The notes: generated by a model not told the origin, from the letters alone. Shown: positions 1 through 7,464, numbered from the stretch's first letter. The stretch is 15,786 nt of DNA from Methanoregulaceae archaeon UBA288 (GCA_002495225.1 DAEF01000172.1:1-15786); one strand, 5' to 3'. Program-made: numbers and translations.

Positions 1-274
1 GGGTGGTCGAGACCATCGGGTCGCCCGGGACCAGGAAGACGGCCGTCCCGGACTGAGCCGCCTCGAGCACCGCCTCGGGCTCGTTCTCGACCCCCTCGCG
101 CCCGAGCACCGTGACCGGGCGCCCCCAGGCCGCCTCCATGGCCTCGACGGTCGTGCCGCCAAGGCGGGAGGTGTAGCCCTCGAGGAAGACCCGGTCCGCC
201 TCTTTGATCGCGCGCCGACCGCGGAGCGAGACGTCCTCGAGGTCCCAGAGGCCGAGCCCGACGAACCAGAGCAC
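1..274 (-). CDS. dph5: diphthine synthase, N-terminal part (runs off the left edge)
   Basis: Dph5 is a SAM-dependent methyltransferase of the tetrapyrrole methylase superfamily. It methylates the modified histidine of elongation factor 2 during diphthamide synthesis in archaea. The visible 91 codons begin with LWFVGLGLWDLEDVSLRG, continue with EGYTSRLGGTTVE and end at PGDPMVSTT. These match the family's N-terminal strand, its YTSR segment and the glycine-rich PGDPM(V)xTTH motif that forms part of the SAM/substrate site. The start is GTG at 274; on the minus strand an AGGGGG Shine-Dalgarno-like stretch lies about 8 bases upstream, and no other start fits the family's N-terminus. The gene follows feoB on the same strand after 80 bases, so it may have its own promoter; TATA-like stretches lie around 303-309 and 331-340. 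The C-terminal two thirds of the gene is outside the window. Confidence 0.9.
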   Translation of the reverse strand, partial: MLWFVGLGLWDLEDVSLRGRRAIKEADRVFLEGYTSRLGGTTVEAMEAAWGRPVTVLGREGVENEPEAVLEAAQSGTAVFLVPGDPMVSTT

Positions 275-309
275 TTCAGATTGCCCCCTGCGGTGAAAGA
301 GACATATGC

Positions 310-348
310 GCCGAAGCTGTCGTGTCCGGCCGTGATAAGCGCTTCGGC
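310..348. repeat. 8-bp inverted repeat between feoB and dph5
   Basis: GCCGAAGC at 310-317 is the exact inverse complement of GCTTCGGC at 341-348, with a 23-base loop. It lies just beyond the feoB stop and upstream of dph5. It could be a weak terminator stem after feoB or part of the dph5 promoter region. There is no T-run on the minus strand to make a terminator convincing. Confidence 0.4.
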
Positions 349-354
349 TCTTTC

Positions 355-2208
355 TCAGCCGGCGAGGAAGTGGATGACCGCGCCGATCCCGATCCCGAGC
401 GCGACCGTGTAGACCGTGATCAGGGCCGCGATCCGCGTGCCGATCTCGCGCCGGAGGACGGCGATCGTCGAGATGCACGGGACGAAGAGGGTCGAGACGA
501 TCGCGAAGATGTAGAGCTGGAGATCCGACATGACCGCGTTGAGGTCTGCCGTCCCCGCCAGCACGACCAGGGTCTCGAAGGCCATCTCCTTCCTGAGGAT
601 CCCGAAGAGGAGCGCGGTCGAGGCGTAGGCCGGCAGACCGAGCAACCCCTCCGAGATCGGGGCGAAGGCGACCTCGAAGGCCGCGATAACACCGTAGTAC
701 CCGAGCAGGCCGAGGACCACGCTGCTGATGAGCAACAGGGGCATCGCGATGTACAGGAACTCCTTGATCCGGAGCCATGCCTTGACCACGACCAGCCTGG
801 GCTGGGGCCGGCGGAGGGGGGCCATCTCGAGGACCATGCCGAGCTGCGGTCCCGGCGTGACGCGGCTCAGGACGAGCCCCGTCAGCACGATCAGCGTGAG
901 CACGATCAGGTAGATCGAGAAGGCGGCCGCGAGCGAGATGAACGAGGCGACAATTCCCGAGATCACGACTGTCCTGGCCGAGCACGGGACCATCGTGATC
1001 AGGAACGCGGCAATGACCCGCTCGCGGCGCGTCGCGAGGAGGCGCATCCCCATGACCGCGGGGACGTTGCAGCCGAACCCGAGCACCAGCGGGATGATGG
1101 CCTCGCCGTGGAGGCCCATCCGGTGCATGGTCCGGTCCGCGAGGAAGGCCGCCCGCGACATGTAGCCCGAGTCCTCGAGGAGGGCGAGGAGGACGTAGAA
1201 CGTGAAGATGTACGGGAAGGCGATCCCGAGGCCCGACTGGAGGGCGAGGCCGACCGAGCGGAGGACCTCTTCGAGGAGCGGGTGGAGGCCGAGAGCCGCG
1301 ATCGGCTCGAGCAGGAACACCTCGAAGGCCCGCACGATGTACTCCTCGAGGACGCCGCCCACGAGGAAGACCGCGAGCAGCATCGCGCCGAGGACCCCGA
1401 CCAGGATCGGGACGCCGGGCACGGTCCGGGTGAGGAGCCGGTCGATGCCGGCCCCGCCGCCGTCGGCCGGCGCGACGACCTCGTCCGCGATCGCCCGGGC
1501 GTGGTTGTGCCGGTTGGTCGCGATGATCTGGCCGGCCGACATCCGGTGCCGGTGCCCGATCTCCTCGCCGACGGCCCCGGCCGTCTCGAGGAGCTCGGGG
1601 TCGTCGCCGATCCCCTGGAGGGCCTGGGCGGCCGTGCGCCGGTCGACACCGAAGGTCCGGGTGAGCGAGTGGATCGCGGCCTCGACGTGGTGGTCGTACG
1701 GGACCTCGACCGTGCTCGCCCGGGCCTCGAGCACGGCCGAGGGCAGGATCCGGTCGATCCCCTGGCCCGTCGCGGCCGAGGTCGCGAGCACGGGGATCCC
1801 GAGCAGCGCCCCGAGCCGCTCCGTGTCGACCAGGGCCCCGCGGCGCTCGGCCTCGTCGATCATGTTCACGACCGCGATCATGGGACGGCCGTACTCGGCG
1901 ACCTGGAGGAGGAGGTAGAGGTTCCGCTCGAGCCGGGTCGCGTCCAGCACGGCGACCACCGCCGCGACCGCGTCGTCCCCGATCACGCGCCGGACGAGCG
2001 CGTCGGTCTCGGCCCCGTCCTCGAGCGAGTAGACGCCGGGCAGGTCCAGGACCTCGATCCGCTCGCGCTGGAAGCACGAGGCGCCCGAGAGGAGGTCCAC
2101 GGACGAACCGGGATAGTTGCCGATCTCGACCCCGACCCCGGTCAGCTGGTTGAAGATGAGGGACTTGCCCACGCCGGGGTTGCCGACCAGCGCGACCTTC
2201 AGGGGCAT
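355..2208 (-). CDS. feoB: ferrous iron transporter FeoB (GTPase-permease)
   Basis: FeoB is the inner-membrane Fe(II) importer with an N-terminal small-G-protein domain. The 617 residues show G1 GNPGVGKS (9-16), G3 DLPG (55-58), G4 NMID (115-118) and a G5-like SAATG (144-148). A helical spacer follows, then a membrane domain from about residue 265 to the end. The Gate-type segments GFGCNVPA (377-384, Cys380), MVPCSAR (406-412, Cys409) and FVPCISTIAVLRRE (575-588, Cys578) carry the conserved cysteines. It is shorter than the roughly 770-residue E. coli FeoB and has no cytoplasmic tail after the last helix. The start is the ATG at 2208, because the family begins right at the first G-domain strand (PLKVALVGN). 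It overlaps the end of the regulator-FeoA gene by 10 bases and lacks an obvious Shine-Dalgarno site, so translational coupling is likely. Confidence 0.96.
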   Translation of the reverse strand: MPLKVALVGNPGVGKSLIFNQLTGVGVEIGNYPGSSVDLLSGASCFQRERIEVLDLPGVYSLEDGAETDALVRRVIGDDAVAAVVAVLDATRLERNLYLLLQVAEYGRPMIAVVNMIDEAERRGALVDTERLGALLGIPVLATSAATGQGIDRILPSAVLEARASTVEVPYDHHVEAAIHSLTRTFGVDRRTAAQALQGIGDDPELLETAGAVGEEIGHRHRMSAGQIIATNRHNHARAIADEVVAPADGGGAGIDRLLTRTVPGVPILVGVLGAMLLAVFLVGGVLEEYIVRAFEVFLLEPIAALGLHPLLEEVLRSVGLALQSGLGIAFPYIFTFYVLLALLEDSGYMSRAAFLADRTMHRMGLHGEAIIPLVLGFGCNVPAVMGMRLLATRRERVIAAFLITMVPCSARTVVISGIVASFISLAAAFSIYLIVLTLIVLTGLVLSRVTPGPQLGMVLEMAPLRRPQPRLVVVKAWLRIKEFLYIAMPLLLISSVVLGLLGYYGVIAAFEVAFAPISEGLLGLPAYASTALLFGILRKEMAFETLVVLAGTADLNAVMSDLQLYIFAIVSTLFVPCISTIAVLRREIGTRIAALITVYTVALGIGIGAVIHFLAG

Positions 2209-2831
2209 GGGGCCGCGAGCACGGTGGCCGCGCACTCGGGCGAGAGCCCGATCTCGCAGCCCTTGACCTCGATCACCACGGCCCGGTTCGAGAGCCGGCG
2301 CCGGACCACGACCTCCTCGCCCGGCACGACTCCCATGTCCATGAGCCGCCTGTACCGCCCGCAGGGGCGGACGAACGTGATGCAGACCCGCGCGCCCTCG
2401 TCGTAGTCGAGCAGGGGCCGGCCACTGCATCCGCCTGCACCCCCGCGCGACCGGGTGCACGGGGCCGCCGGGCAGCGCAGGTGATCCGCGAGCCGATCGA
2501 TCGCTTCGTCCGAGACCCCGTGCTCGAGCGTGCAGGCCTCGCGGTCGGCCGCATCGCGCGCCATGCCGAGCTGTTCGAAGAAGCAGGCGAGGGTCCGGTG
2601 GCGGCGCGCAATCGTCCGCGCGATCCGGCGCCCCTCGCGGCTCAGGCGGAACCGCCCGCCGGCCCCCCGCTCGAGCCGCCCGTGGGCCTCGGCCGCCGCT
2701 ACGGCCCCGGCGAAGGCGGCCCCGTCGAGCCCGAGGCGTGCGGCCAGCGCGTCCTCGTCGGAAGCGGGCTCCACGAGGAGGGCCTCGAGCAGGTCCTCCT
2801 CGTGGTCCTGGTGCGCCGCGGTCATCCACAT
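2199..2831 (-). CDS. DtxR-like metalloregulator fused to a FeoA domain
   Basis: The protein has 210 residues. Residues 10-70 form a winged-helix DNA-binding domain. Residues 71-118 match the DtxR metal-binding/dimerisation domain: RRHR with His78, and EACTLEHGVSDEAIDRL, where Cys100, Glu103 and His104 fall on the Cys-x2-Glu-His of DtxR. A cysteine-rich linker (Cys120, Cys125, Cys135) leads to a FeoA SH3-like domain (about 138-208) with the typical RRLMDMGVVPGEEV stretch. Most archaea encode the regulator and FeoA separately. The start is ATG 2831 because GGAG lies 6 bases before it; the ATG at 2825 would have a 12-base spacer. Its 3' end overlaps feoB by 10 bases. I infer that it senses Fe(II), controls its own operon and also acts on FeoB. 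The domain assignment is firm; the metal specificity is not. Confidence 0.9.
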   Translation of the reverse strand: MWMTAAHQDHEEDLLEALLVEPASDEDALAARLGLDGAAFAGAVAAAEAHGRLERGAGGRFRLSREGRRIARTIARRHRTLACFFEQLGMARDAADREACTLEHGVSDEAIDRLADHLRCPAAPCTRSRGGAGGCSGRPLLDYDEGARVCITFVRPCGRYRRLMDMGVVPGEEVVVRRRLSNRAVVIEVKGCEIGLSPECAATVLAAPCP

Positions 2832-2853
2832 GCTGTTCTCCTGCCGGACGGTT

Positions 2854-2871
2854 ATGGCTTGCGCAGACCAT
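2854..2871. promoter_or_regulatory. candidate operator dyad of the feo operon
   Basis: ATGG-CT-TGCGCA-GA-CCAT is an 18-base imperfect palindrome with 14 of 18 symmetric positions. It lies 23-40 bases upstream of the regulator's ATG. A TATA-like stretch on the minus strand at about 2881-2888 would place the transcription start close to this dyad, a normal position for a repressor site. The link to the DtxR-like regulator is inference. Confidence 0.4.
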
Positions 2872-2880
2872 CGCATAGAC

Positions 2881-2888
2881 TGATATGG
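2881..2888 (-). promoter_or_regulatory. possible TATA element for the feo operon
   Basis: Read on the minus strand this is CCATATCA, an A/T patch in very GC-rich DNA about 50 bases before the regulator's ATG. It would allow a leader of about 25-30 bases containing the GGAG ribosome site. The same divergent region must also hold the polX promoter, which I cannot place with confidence. Confidence 0.3.
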
Positions 2889-2921
2889 AGGCAGGACATC
2901 GTACACTCTGGAGTGAAACCG

Positions 2922-4610
2922 GTGGAGTGCACGAACCGCCAGGTGGCCGAGACCCTCCGGCTGATCGGGCAGCTCCTGGAGATCCGGGGCGACAACCCGT
3001 ACCGGGTCCGCGCGTTCATGAACGGCGCAGACGCGGTCGACCGGCTGGCCCGGCGCGTGGCCGACCTCTCGAAGGACGAGGTGGTCGCGCTCGGCGGCGT
3101 GGGCGAGCGCCTGGCGGCCGTGGTGCATGAGGTCTGCGAGACGGGCACGAGTGCCGAGCTCGAGGCCCTCCGGGCCGAGCTGCCGTCCTCGCTCCTGGAA
3201 CTCCTCAGGATCGAAGGGGTCGGGCCCAAGACGGTGGGCCGGCTCTGGCGCGAGCTCGGGGTCACGTCCGTGCCCGAGCTCCTCGCGGCGATCGAGAAGG
3301 GGCGGGTCCGGCGGCTGAAGGGTTTCGGCGCGAAGAGCGAGGCCGAGCTCCGCCGCGGGGCCGAGCGCTTTGCCGCGACCGTGCAGCGCATGAACCGCTC
3401 GACGGCCGAGAGCCTGATCGCAGGGCTGGCCGGGGTCCTCGCGCCGGGGCAGTACGTGGTCGCCGGGTCGTTCCGCCGGGGAACGGCGACGGTCGGTGAC
3501 CTTGATATCGTCTGCTGCGAGAGCCCCGCGGACCTGAATTCGCGCCTCCGCCTGGTGGCGGACGAGGTGATCGAGGCGGGGGAGCGCCGGACCTCGATCC
3601 GGTACCGGGGCGAGCGGGTCGACATCCGCTACACGACGCCCGATGCGCTGGGCCCCATGCTCCTCTACCTCACCGGGTCGAAAGCGTTCAACATCAAGCT
3701 CCGCGATCGGGCCCTGCTCGAGGGGCTCCGGATCAACGAGTACGGAATCGAGGACCGGGCCCGGGCGGCCCTCCGGACCTTCCCGACCGAGGCGGCCATG
3801 TTCGAGGCGCTCGATCTCCCGTACATTCCGCCCGAGCTCCGCGAGGACGCGGGCGAGATCGAGGCGGCCGAGCACGACCGGCTCCCCGAGCTCGTCACCG
3901 CCGACGACCTGCGCGGGGACCTGCACGTCCACTCGAACTGGTCCGACGGGACGCTCACCCTCGCCGAGCTCGCGGCCGAGGGGGAGCGGCGCGGGTACGA
4001 GTACCTGATCGTCTCGGACCACTCGGCCACCCTCAAGGTCGCGCACGGCCTCTCCGAGCGGGATCTCGCCGAGCAGCGGCACACGATCGAGGTGATCAAC
4101 CGCGACTCCGAATGCCGTCTTGTCGCCGGAATCGAGGTCGACATCCTCTCGGACGGCACGCTCGGCCTGCCCGACCGGGCGCTCGCCGACCTCGAGCTCG
4201 TGATCGCGAGCCTCCACAGCGGGCTCCGGCAGGACCAGGACCAGGTGACCCGGCGCGTGATCGCGGCCTGCGAGAACGAGCACGTGGACATCATCGGCCA
4301 CCCGACGGGCCGGCTGATCGGCCGGCGCGAGCCGGCGGCCGTGGACCTCGCGCGTCTGATCGGGGCCGCGGCCGAGCACGGCACCGCGCTCGAGATCAAC
4401 GCCTCGCCGTTCCGGCTCGACCTCGCGGATACGGCCGTCCGGGCCGCGCGCGACCGCGGCGTCCGCCTCTCCGTCGGCACGGACGCGCACCGCCCCGGCG
4501 AGCTCGACAACCTCCGCCACGGGCTCGTGACCGCGCGGCGGGGCTGGTGCACGGCCGCCGACCTGCTGAACACGCTGCCCCTCGACCGGCTCCTGGAGTG
4601 GGCGGCATGA
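2922..4610 (+). CDS. polX: DNA polymerase X with C-terminal PHP nuclease domain
   Basis: This is a family X DNA polymerase of the bacterial/methanogen type, used in gap filling during base excision repair. The 562 residues comprise an N-terminal helical 8-kDa-like domain, a helix-hairpin-helix around IEGVGPKT (97-104), and a palm with GSFRRG (182-187), GDLDIV (Asp193 and Asp195) and VDIRYT (Asp234), which completes the metal-binding aspartate triad. A complete PHP domain follows: DLHVHSNWSDG (His335, His337), SDHS, GIEVD, HPTGR and GTDAH (Asp521, His523). In characterised PolX enzymes this domain gives 3'-5' exonuclease and AP-site activity. I chose GTG 2922 because GGAG at 2910-2913 sits 8 bases upstream; GTG 2913 in the same frame overlaps that GGAG and is less likely. 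The stop overlaps the next gene as ATGA. Confidence 0.94.
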   Translation: MECTNRQVAETLRLIGQLLEIRGDNPYRVRAFMNGADAVDRLARRVADLSKDEVVALGGVGERLAAVVHEVCETGTSAELEALRAELPSSLLELLRIEGVGPKTVGRLWRELGVTSVPELLAAIEKGRVRRLKGFGAKSEAELRRGAERFAATVQRMNRSTAESLIAGLAGVLAPGQYVVAGSFRRGTATVGDLDIVCCESPADLNSRLRLVADEVIEAGERRTSIRYRGERVDIRYTTPDALGPMLLYLTGSKAFNIKLRDRALLEGLRINEYGIEDRARAALRTFPTEAAMFEALDLPYIPPELREDAGEIEAAEHDRLPELVTADDLRGDLHVHSNWSDGTLTLAELAAEGERRGYEYLIVSDHSATLKVAHGLSERDLAEQRHTIEVINRDSECRLVAGIEVDILSDGTLGLPDRALADLELVIASLHSGLRQDQDQVTRRVIAACENEHVDIIGHPTGRLIGRREPAAVDLARLIGAAAEHGTALEINASPFRLDLADTAVRAARDRGVRLSVGTDAHRPGELDNLRHGLVTARRGWCTAADLLNTLPLDRLLEWAA

Positions 4611-5200
4611 CGGTCCGCTGGCTGTACGAGCGGCACCTGGCCCGCCAGCTCGCCGAGCTGCCCGGCCACATCTGCGTCCTGCTCTCGGACCGCGACCTCG
4701 CGGCCGCTCCCGGGAAGCTTCGCGAGTGCGTCGATTGGTGCCGCGAGCTCGGTATCGGCGGGGTGATCTTCCACATCTCGACTGCGGACCCGGACGGGCT
4801 CGCAGCGTACCTGCCCGAGATCCGCCGCATCGCCGATCGGGCCCACCTGACCCTCCACTGCGGCGAGACGACCGAGCATGCGGGAGAGGGGATGGAGGTG
4901 ACGGTCGCGATCGGGAAGAGCGGACGCGAGGAGATCGCCGGCTGCATCCGGCGGATGGCCGAGGACGGTCTCGACCCGGGCCTCGTCGACGAGCACACGT
5001 TCGAGGACTACCTCACCTTTCCGTACGCCCCCGACCTCGTCATCAAGACCGGCGGCGACCACCTGACCGACTTTTTGATCTGGCAGTCGGTCTACAGCGA
5101 GCTCTTCTTCTCGGACGTGAACTGGCCGCTCTTCCGGCGGCTCGACCTCCTCCGGGCGCTTCGCGACTACCAGTCCCGGGCGCGCCGCTTCGGACGGTAA
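4607..5200 (+). CDS. short cis-prenyltransferase homologue, probable accessory (NgBR/Nus1-like) subunit
   Basis: The 197 residues belong to the UPP synthase fold. The C-terminal half has PDLVIKTGGDHLTDFLIWQ, then SVYSELFFSDVNWPLF, then RALRDYQ, and ends in RARRFGR, which contains the family's RxG motif (Arg194-Phe195-Gly196). The N-terminal catalytic loop is missing: where catalytic enzymes have HIAIIxDGNRRWA, this protein has HICVLLSDRDL (21-31). The diphosphate-binding arginine pair of E. coli UppS (Arg194, Arg200) is Lys147 and a one-residue gap. Most central helices are shortened (about 250 residues is usual). It is therefore probably not catalytic alone but may complete the active site of a partner, most plausibly the enzyme at 6703-7464. 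The ATG overlaps the polX stop (ATGA). Its stop is 7 bases from that of the convergent gene. Confidence 0.82.
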   Translation: MTVRWLYERHLARQLAELPGHICVLLSDRDLAAAPGKLRECVDWCRELGIGGVIFHISTADPDGLAAYLPEIRRIADRAHLTLHCGETTEHAGEGMEVTVAIGKSGREEIAGCIRRMAEDGLDPGLVDEHTFEDYLTFPYAPDLVIKTGGDHLTDFLIWQSVYSELFFSDVNWPLFRRLDLLRALRDYQSRARRFGR

Positions 5201-5207
5201 AAAGAGG

Positions 5208-6644
5208 TCAGACCAGGACCGATAGCGCGACGATCCCGGCCGGCTCGGTGGTCCTGCCGCTCTTGAGCAGGACGCCGTCCTGCTCGACGCGGACCTCGAG
5301 GAGGTCCGTGGTCTGGTCGAGCTTCTGGATGTTGGCCGTGACCATCGTGACCGGGCCGGTGATCGTGCGCGCCTGGGTCCCGCTCCCGACGACCGGCGTC
5401 TCGGTGTAGGTGTCGGCCTGCTGCCCGATCGTCCCGGACCACCCGCCGGCCGACGAGACCACGACCCGGATGCCGGCCGCCCCCGTCTCCGCAACCGCGC
5501 CGGCTGGAGGCGTCGCGGGTGCCACGGTCGTCTCGGGTGCCGGGGTCGCGCCCCCGGGGAGAACGCCGAGCCCCGGGATCAGTGACGATGCCGCCGGCTC
5601 TGCCGTCACCGCGGCAGGCGTCGTGACGGGCGTGTCCACGACGATCGCGGGTGTCCCGGCCGTCGGCCGGACCGGGGTCGCCACCGTGTGGATCGGCATG
5701 CCCGTGTGCCGGTTCACCTGGTCGGGTCCGGCCCCGTCTTCGTTGCCGCCTCCGGGCGGGAAGATGGCGAAGACGATCAGCGTCAGAAGGATAACGCCCG
5801 CGATCGCGAGGATCCACGAGGGCCTGATCGACCTCCCGAGCGAGGCCGGGTCGATGAGCGGGCCGCGGGGCTTTGCCACCCGCCGCCGCCCCTTGCGCTG
5901 CCGGGCCGCGTTCTCGTCGTAGTCCCGCGGCACGATGATCGGGCCCTCCTCGGCTTTCGCCTCGCGCGACGGCGGGGCCGGCCGGACGGGCGTCACGGGA
6001 GGCTCGAGCCAGGCGATGATCGGGTCCTCCCTGGGGGGAGCCTCGGGCGCGGCGACGGCCGCGACGGGTGGCGGGGCGGGGGCGGACGGCTCGGAGGGCG
6101 GTTCCCCATCCTCCCGGGGCGCGGGGCCCGGCCACTCGTCGCGCACCCCGGCGCGCTCCGCGGGGCCGGGCTGGTTCTCAATCGCCCACGCCTCCTTGGG
6201 GGGGACCATCCGCAGGAGCGCCGCCTCGGCCCTCGAGCGGGAGTTCGAGAGTGGCTCCTCCGGCGCGCCGGCCGCCTCCGGAACCCCCTCGTCGGGTATC
6301 CCGATCCCCGGTATCCCGACGTCCGGGAATGCCGGGTGCTCCGGCGCGGGCGGCTCGCCCGCGGGAGACGCGACCGTCGCCGGCGGCAGGGGGACGGGCT
6401 CGCCCGACTCGCGGGCACGGCGCTGCCGGAGCTCGGTCAGCGGGAGCTGGATCCGTTCGCGCCGGCGGTCGGGCCACGCCGAGATGGGGCGGCGGAGACG
6501 GTCCGCCGCGGGTTCCGCGAGCGGCGACTGCGGTCCGGGCCCGGGCCTGTCCGCAGCCCCGCCCCGCTGGAGCGGCGCCCCGCAGCGGGAGCAGAACCGG
6601 TCGCTCGGGTCGTCGATTCCAGCGCCGCACTGATGGCAGAACAT
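5208..6644 (-). CDS. zinc-ribbon, single-pass membrane protein with C-terminal beta domain
   Basis: The function is not known. The 478 residues begin with a zinc ribbon (Cys3, Cys6, Cys18, Cys21; FCHQCG and FCSRCG). Residues 25-245 are long and low in complexity, rich in Pro, Ala, Glu and Gly, probably disordered. A basic patch (QRKGRRR, around 245-258) precedes one transmembrane helix (about 276-296, SWILAIAGVILLTLIVFAIF). A Thr/Pro/Ala-rich outside linker follows, and residues 392-478 form a compact domain predicted to be all beta. The basic stretch before the helix suggests the zinc ribbon is cytoplasmic and the beta domain outside. The start is ATG 6644; a possible TATA-like stretch (GTTATTAC, about 6674-6682) implies a very short leader. 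It lies 58 bases downstream of the cis-prenyltransferase gene on the same strand. Confidence 0.8.
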   Translation of the reverse strand: MFCHQCGAGIDDPSDRFCSRCGAPLQRGGAADRPGPGPQSPLAEPAADRLRRPISAWPDRRRERIQLPLTELRQRRARESGEPVPLPPATVASPAGEPPAPEHPAFPDVGIPGIGIPDEGVPEAAGAPEEPLSNSRSRAEAALLRMVPPKEAWAIENQPGPAERAGVRDEWPGPAPREDGEPPSEPSAPAPPPVAAVAAPEAPPREDPIIAWLEPPVTPVRPAPPSREAKAEEGPIIVPRDYDENAARQRKGRRRVAKPRGPLIDPASLGRSIRPSWILAIAGVILLTLIVFAIFPPGGGNEDGAGPDQVNRHTGMPIHTVATPVRPTAGTPAIVVDTPVTTPAAVTAEPAASSLIPGLGVLPGGATPAPETTVAPATPPAGAVAETGAAGIRVVVSSAGGWSGTIGQQADTYTETPVVGSGTQARTITGPVTMVTANIQKLDQTTDLLEVRVEQDGVLLKSGRTTEPAGIVALSVLV

Positions 6645-6702
6645 ATTCCTGTACTACTATACTGCGCTATCCCCGTAATAACCGTGCCGAATCCGGGCCG
6701 TC

Positions 6703-7464
6703 TCAGGCGGACTCGATCCGCTGCCGGTAGACCCGGACCGCCCGGAGCAGATCGATCCGGCGGAACTGCGGCCAGTACGGTGCGCAGAAGTAGACCGCGC
6801 ACTCGTTGCCGTTCGCCTGCCAGGGAAGGAAGTTCGAGGTCCGGCACTCGTTCCCGGTCCGGATGATCAGGTCGACCGGGGGGAGGTCGTCCGCCTCTGC
6901 CAGGCTCTCCTCGACGAGCGCGGGCGTGATCTCGTCGGGCCGGATGCGCCCGGCCGCGGCGTCCGCGACGATCCGGCGGGCCGCGCTGACGATCTCGTTG
7001 CGCCCGCCGTAGGCGAGCGCGATGTTGAGGTGGAACCGCGTGTACTGGCTCGTCGTGGCCTCGGCCTTCTCGACCGCCTCGAGCAGGTCCGGCGGCAGCA
7101 GCGAGCGGTCGCCGACCATCCGGACCCGGATCCCGTAGCGGTGGACCCGCTCGTCCGCCACGGTCGCCAGGAACTTCTCGCGAAAGAGGCCGAAGAGCTC
7201 CCCGAGCTCCTCGGGGTCGCGGTTGAAGTTCTCGGTCGAGAAGGCGTAGAGGGTGATGTGCTCGACCCCGAGGTCGCAGGCCCAGCCGAGGAGGCGCTCG
7301 GTGGTGTCCGCGCCGGCCCGGTGGCCGACCCCGGTGTCGGCGCCCCGCTCCCGGGCGTACCGCCGGTTCCCGTCCTGGATGATGGCGATGTGCCGGGGGA
7401 TGGCCGTGCACTGGAGCGCGAGGATTCGCTCGTACACGGGCTCCAGGAACGAACGGAGCCTCAC
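6703..7464 (-). CDS. uppS: cis-prenyltransferase, catalytic subunit (UPP synthase family)
   Basis: This enzyme extends an allylic diphosphate with isopentenyl diphosphate in cis configuration to make the polyprenyl carrier lipid for glycosylation. The 253 residues show PRHIAIIQDGNRRYARERG (catalytic Asp31), GHRAGADTTERLL, TLYAFSTENFNR (72-82), NIALAYGGRNEI and LIIRTGNECRTSNFLPWQ. Arg202 and Arg208 match the diphosphate-binding arginines, and Glu221 matches the metal-binding Glu213 of E. coli UppS. Two residues are inserted between WQ and the WP motif compared with bacteria. The C-terminus stops at RVYRQRIESA and has no RxG motif, which homodimeric enzymes need. Start GTG 7464 overlaps the stop of the upstream radical SAM gene as GTGA, so the two are co-transcribed and probably coupled in translation. 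The missing RxG points to a heteromeric enzyme. Confidence 0.93.
   Translation of the reverse strand: MRLRSFLEPVYERILALQCTAIPRHIAIIQDGNRRYARERGADTGVGHRAGADTTERLLGWACDLGVEHITLYAFSTENFNRDPEELGELFGLFREKFLATVADERVHRYGIRVRMVGDRSLLPPDLLEAVEKAEATTSQYTRFHLNIALAYGGRNEIVSAARRIVADAAAGRIRPDEITPALVEESLAEADDLPPVDLIIRTGNECRTSNFLPWQANGNECAVYFCAPYWPQFRRIDLLRAVRVYRQRIESA

Noticed and set aside
322..2406. 694-codon plus-strand open frame opposite feoB
   Set aside because: Its product is an Asp/Arg/Glu/Pro-rich low-complexity shadow caused by the high third-position GC of feoB, which has complete family motifs on the other strand.
2832..4520. Upstream extension of the regulator-FeoA frame to a 773-residue protein
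   Set aside because: The extension lies antisense to polX and is low-complexity; ATG 2831 has a good ribosome site and fits the DtxR N-terminus.
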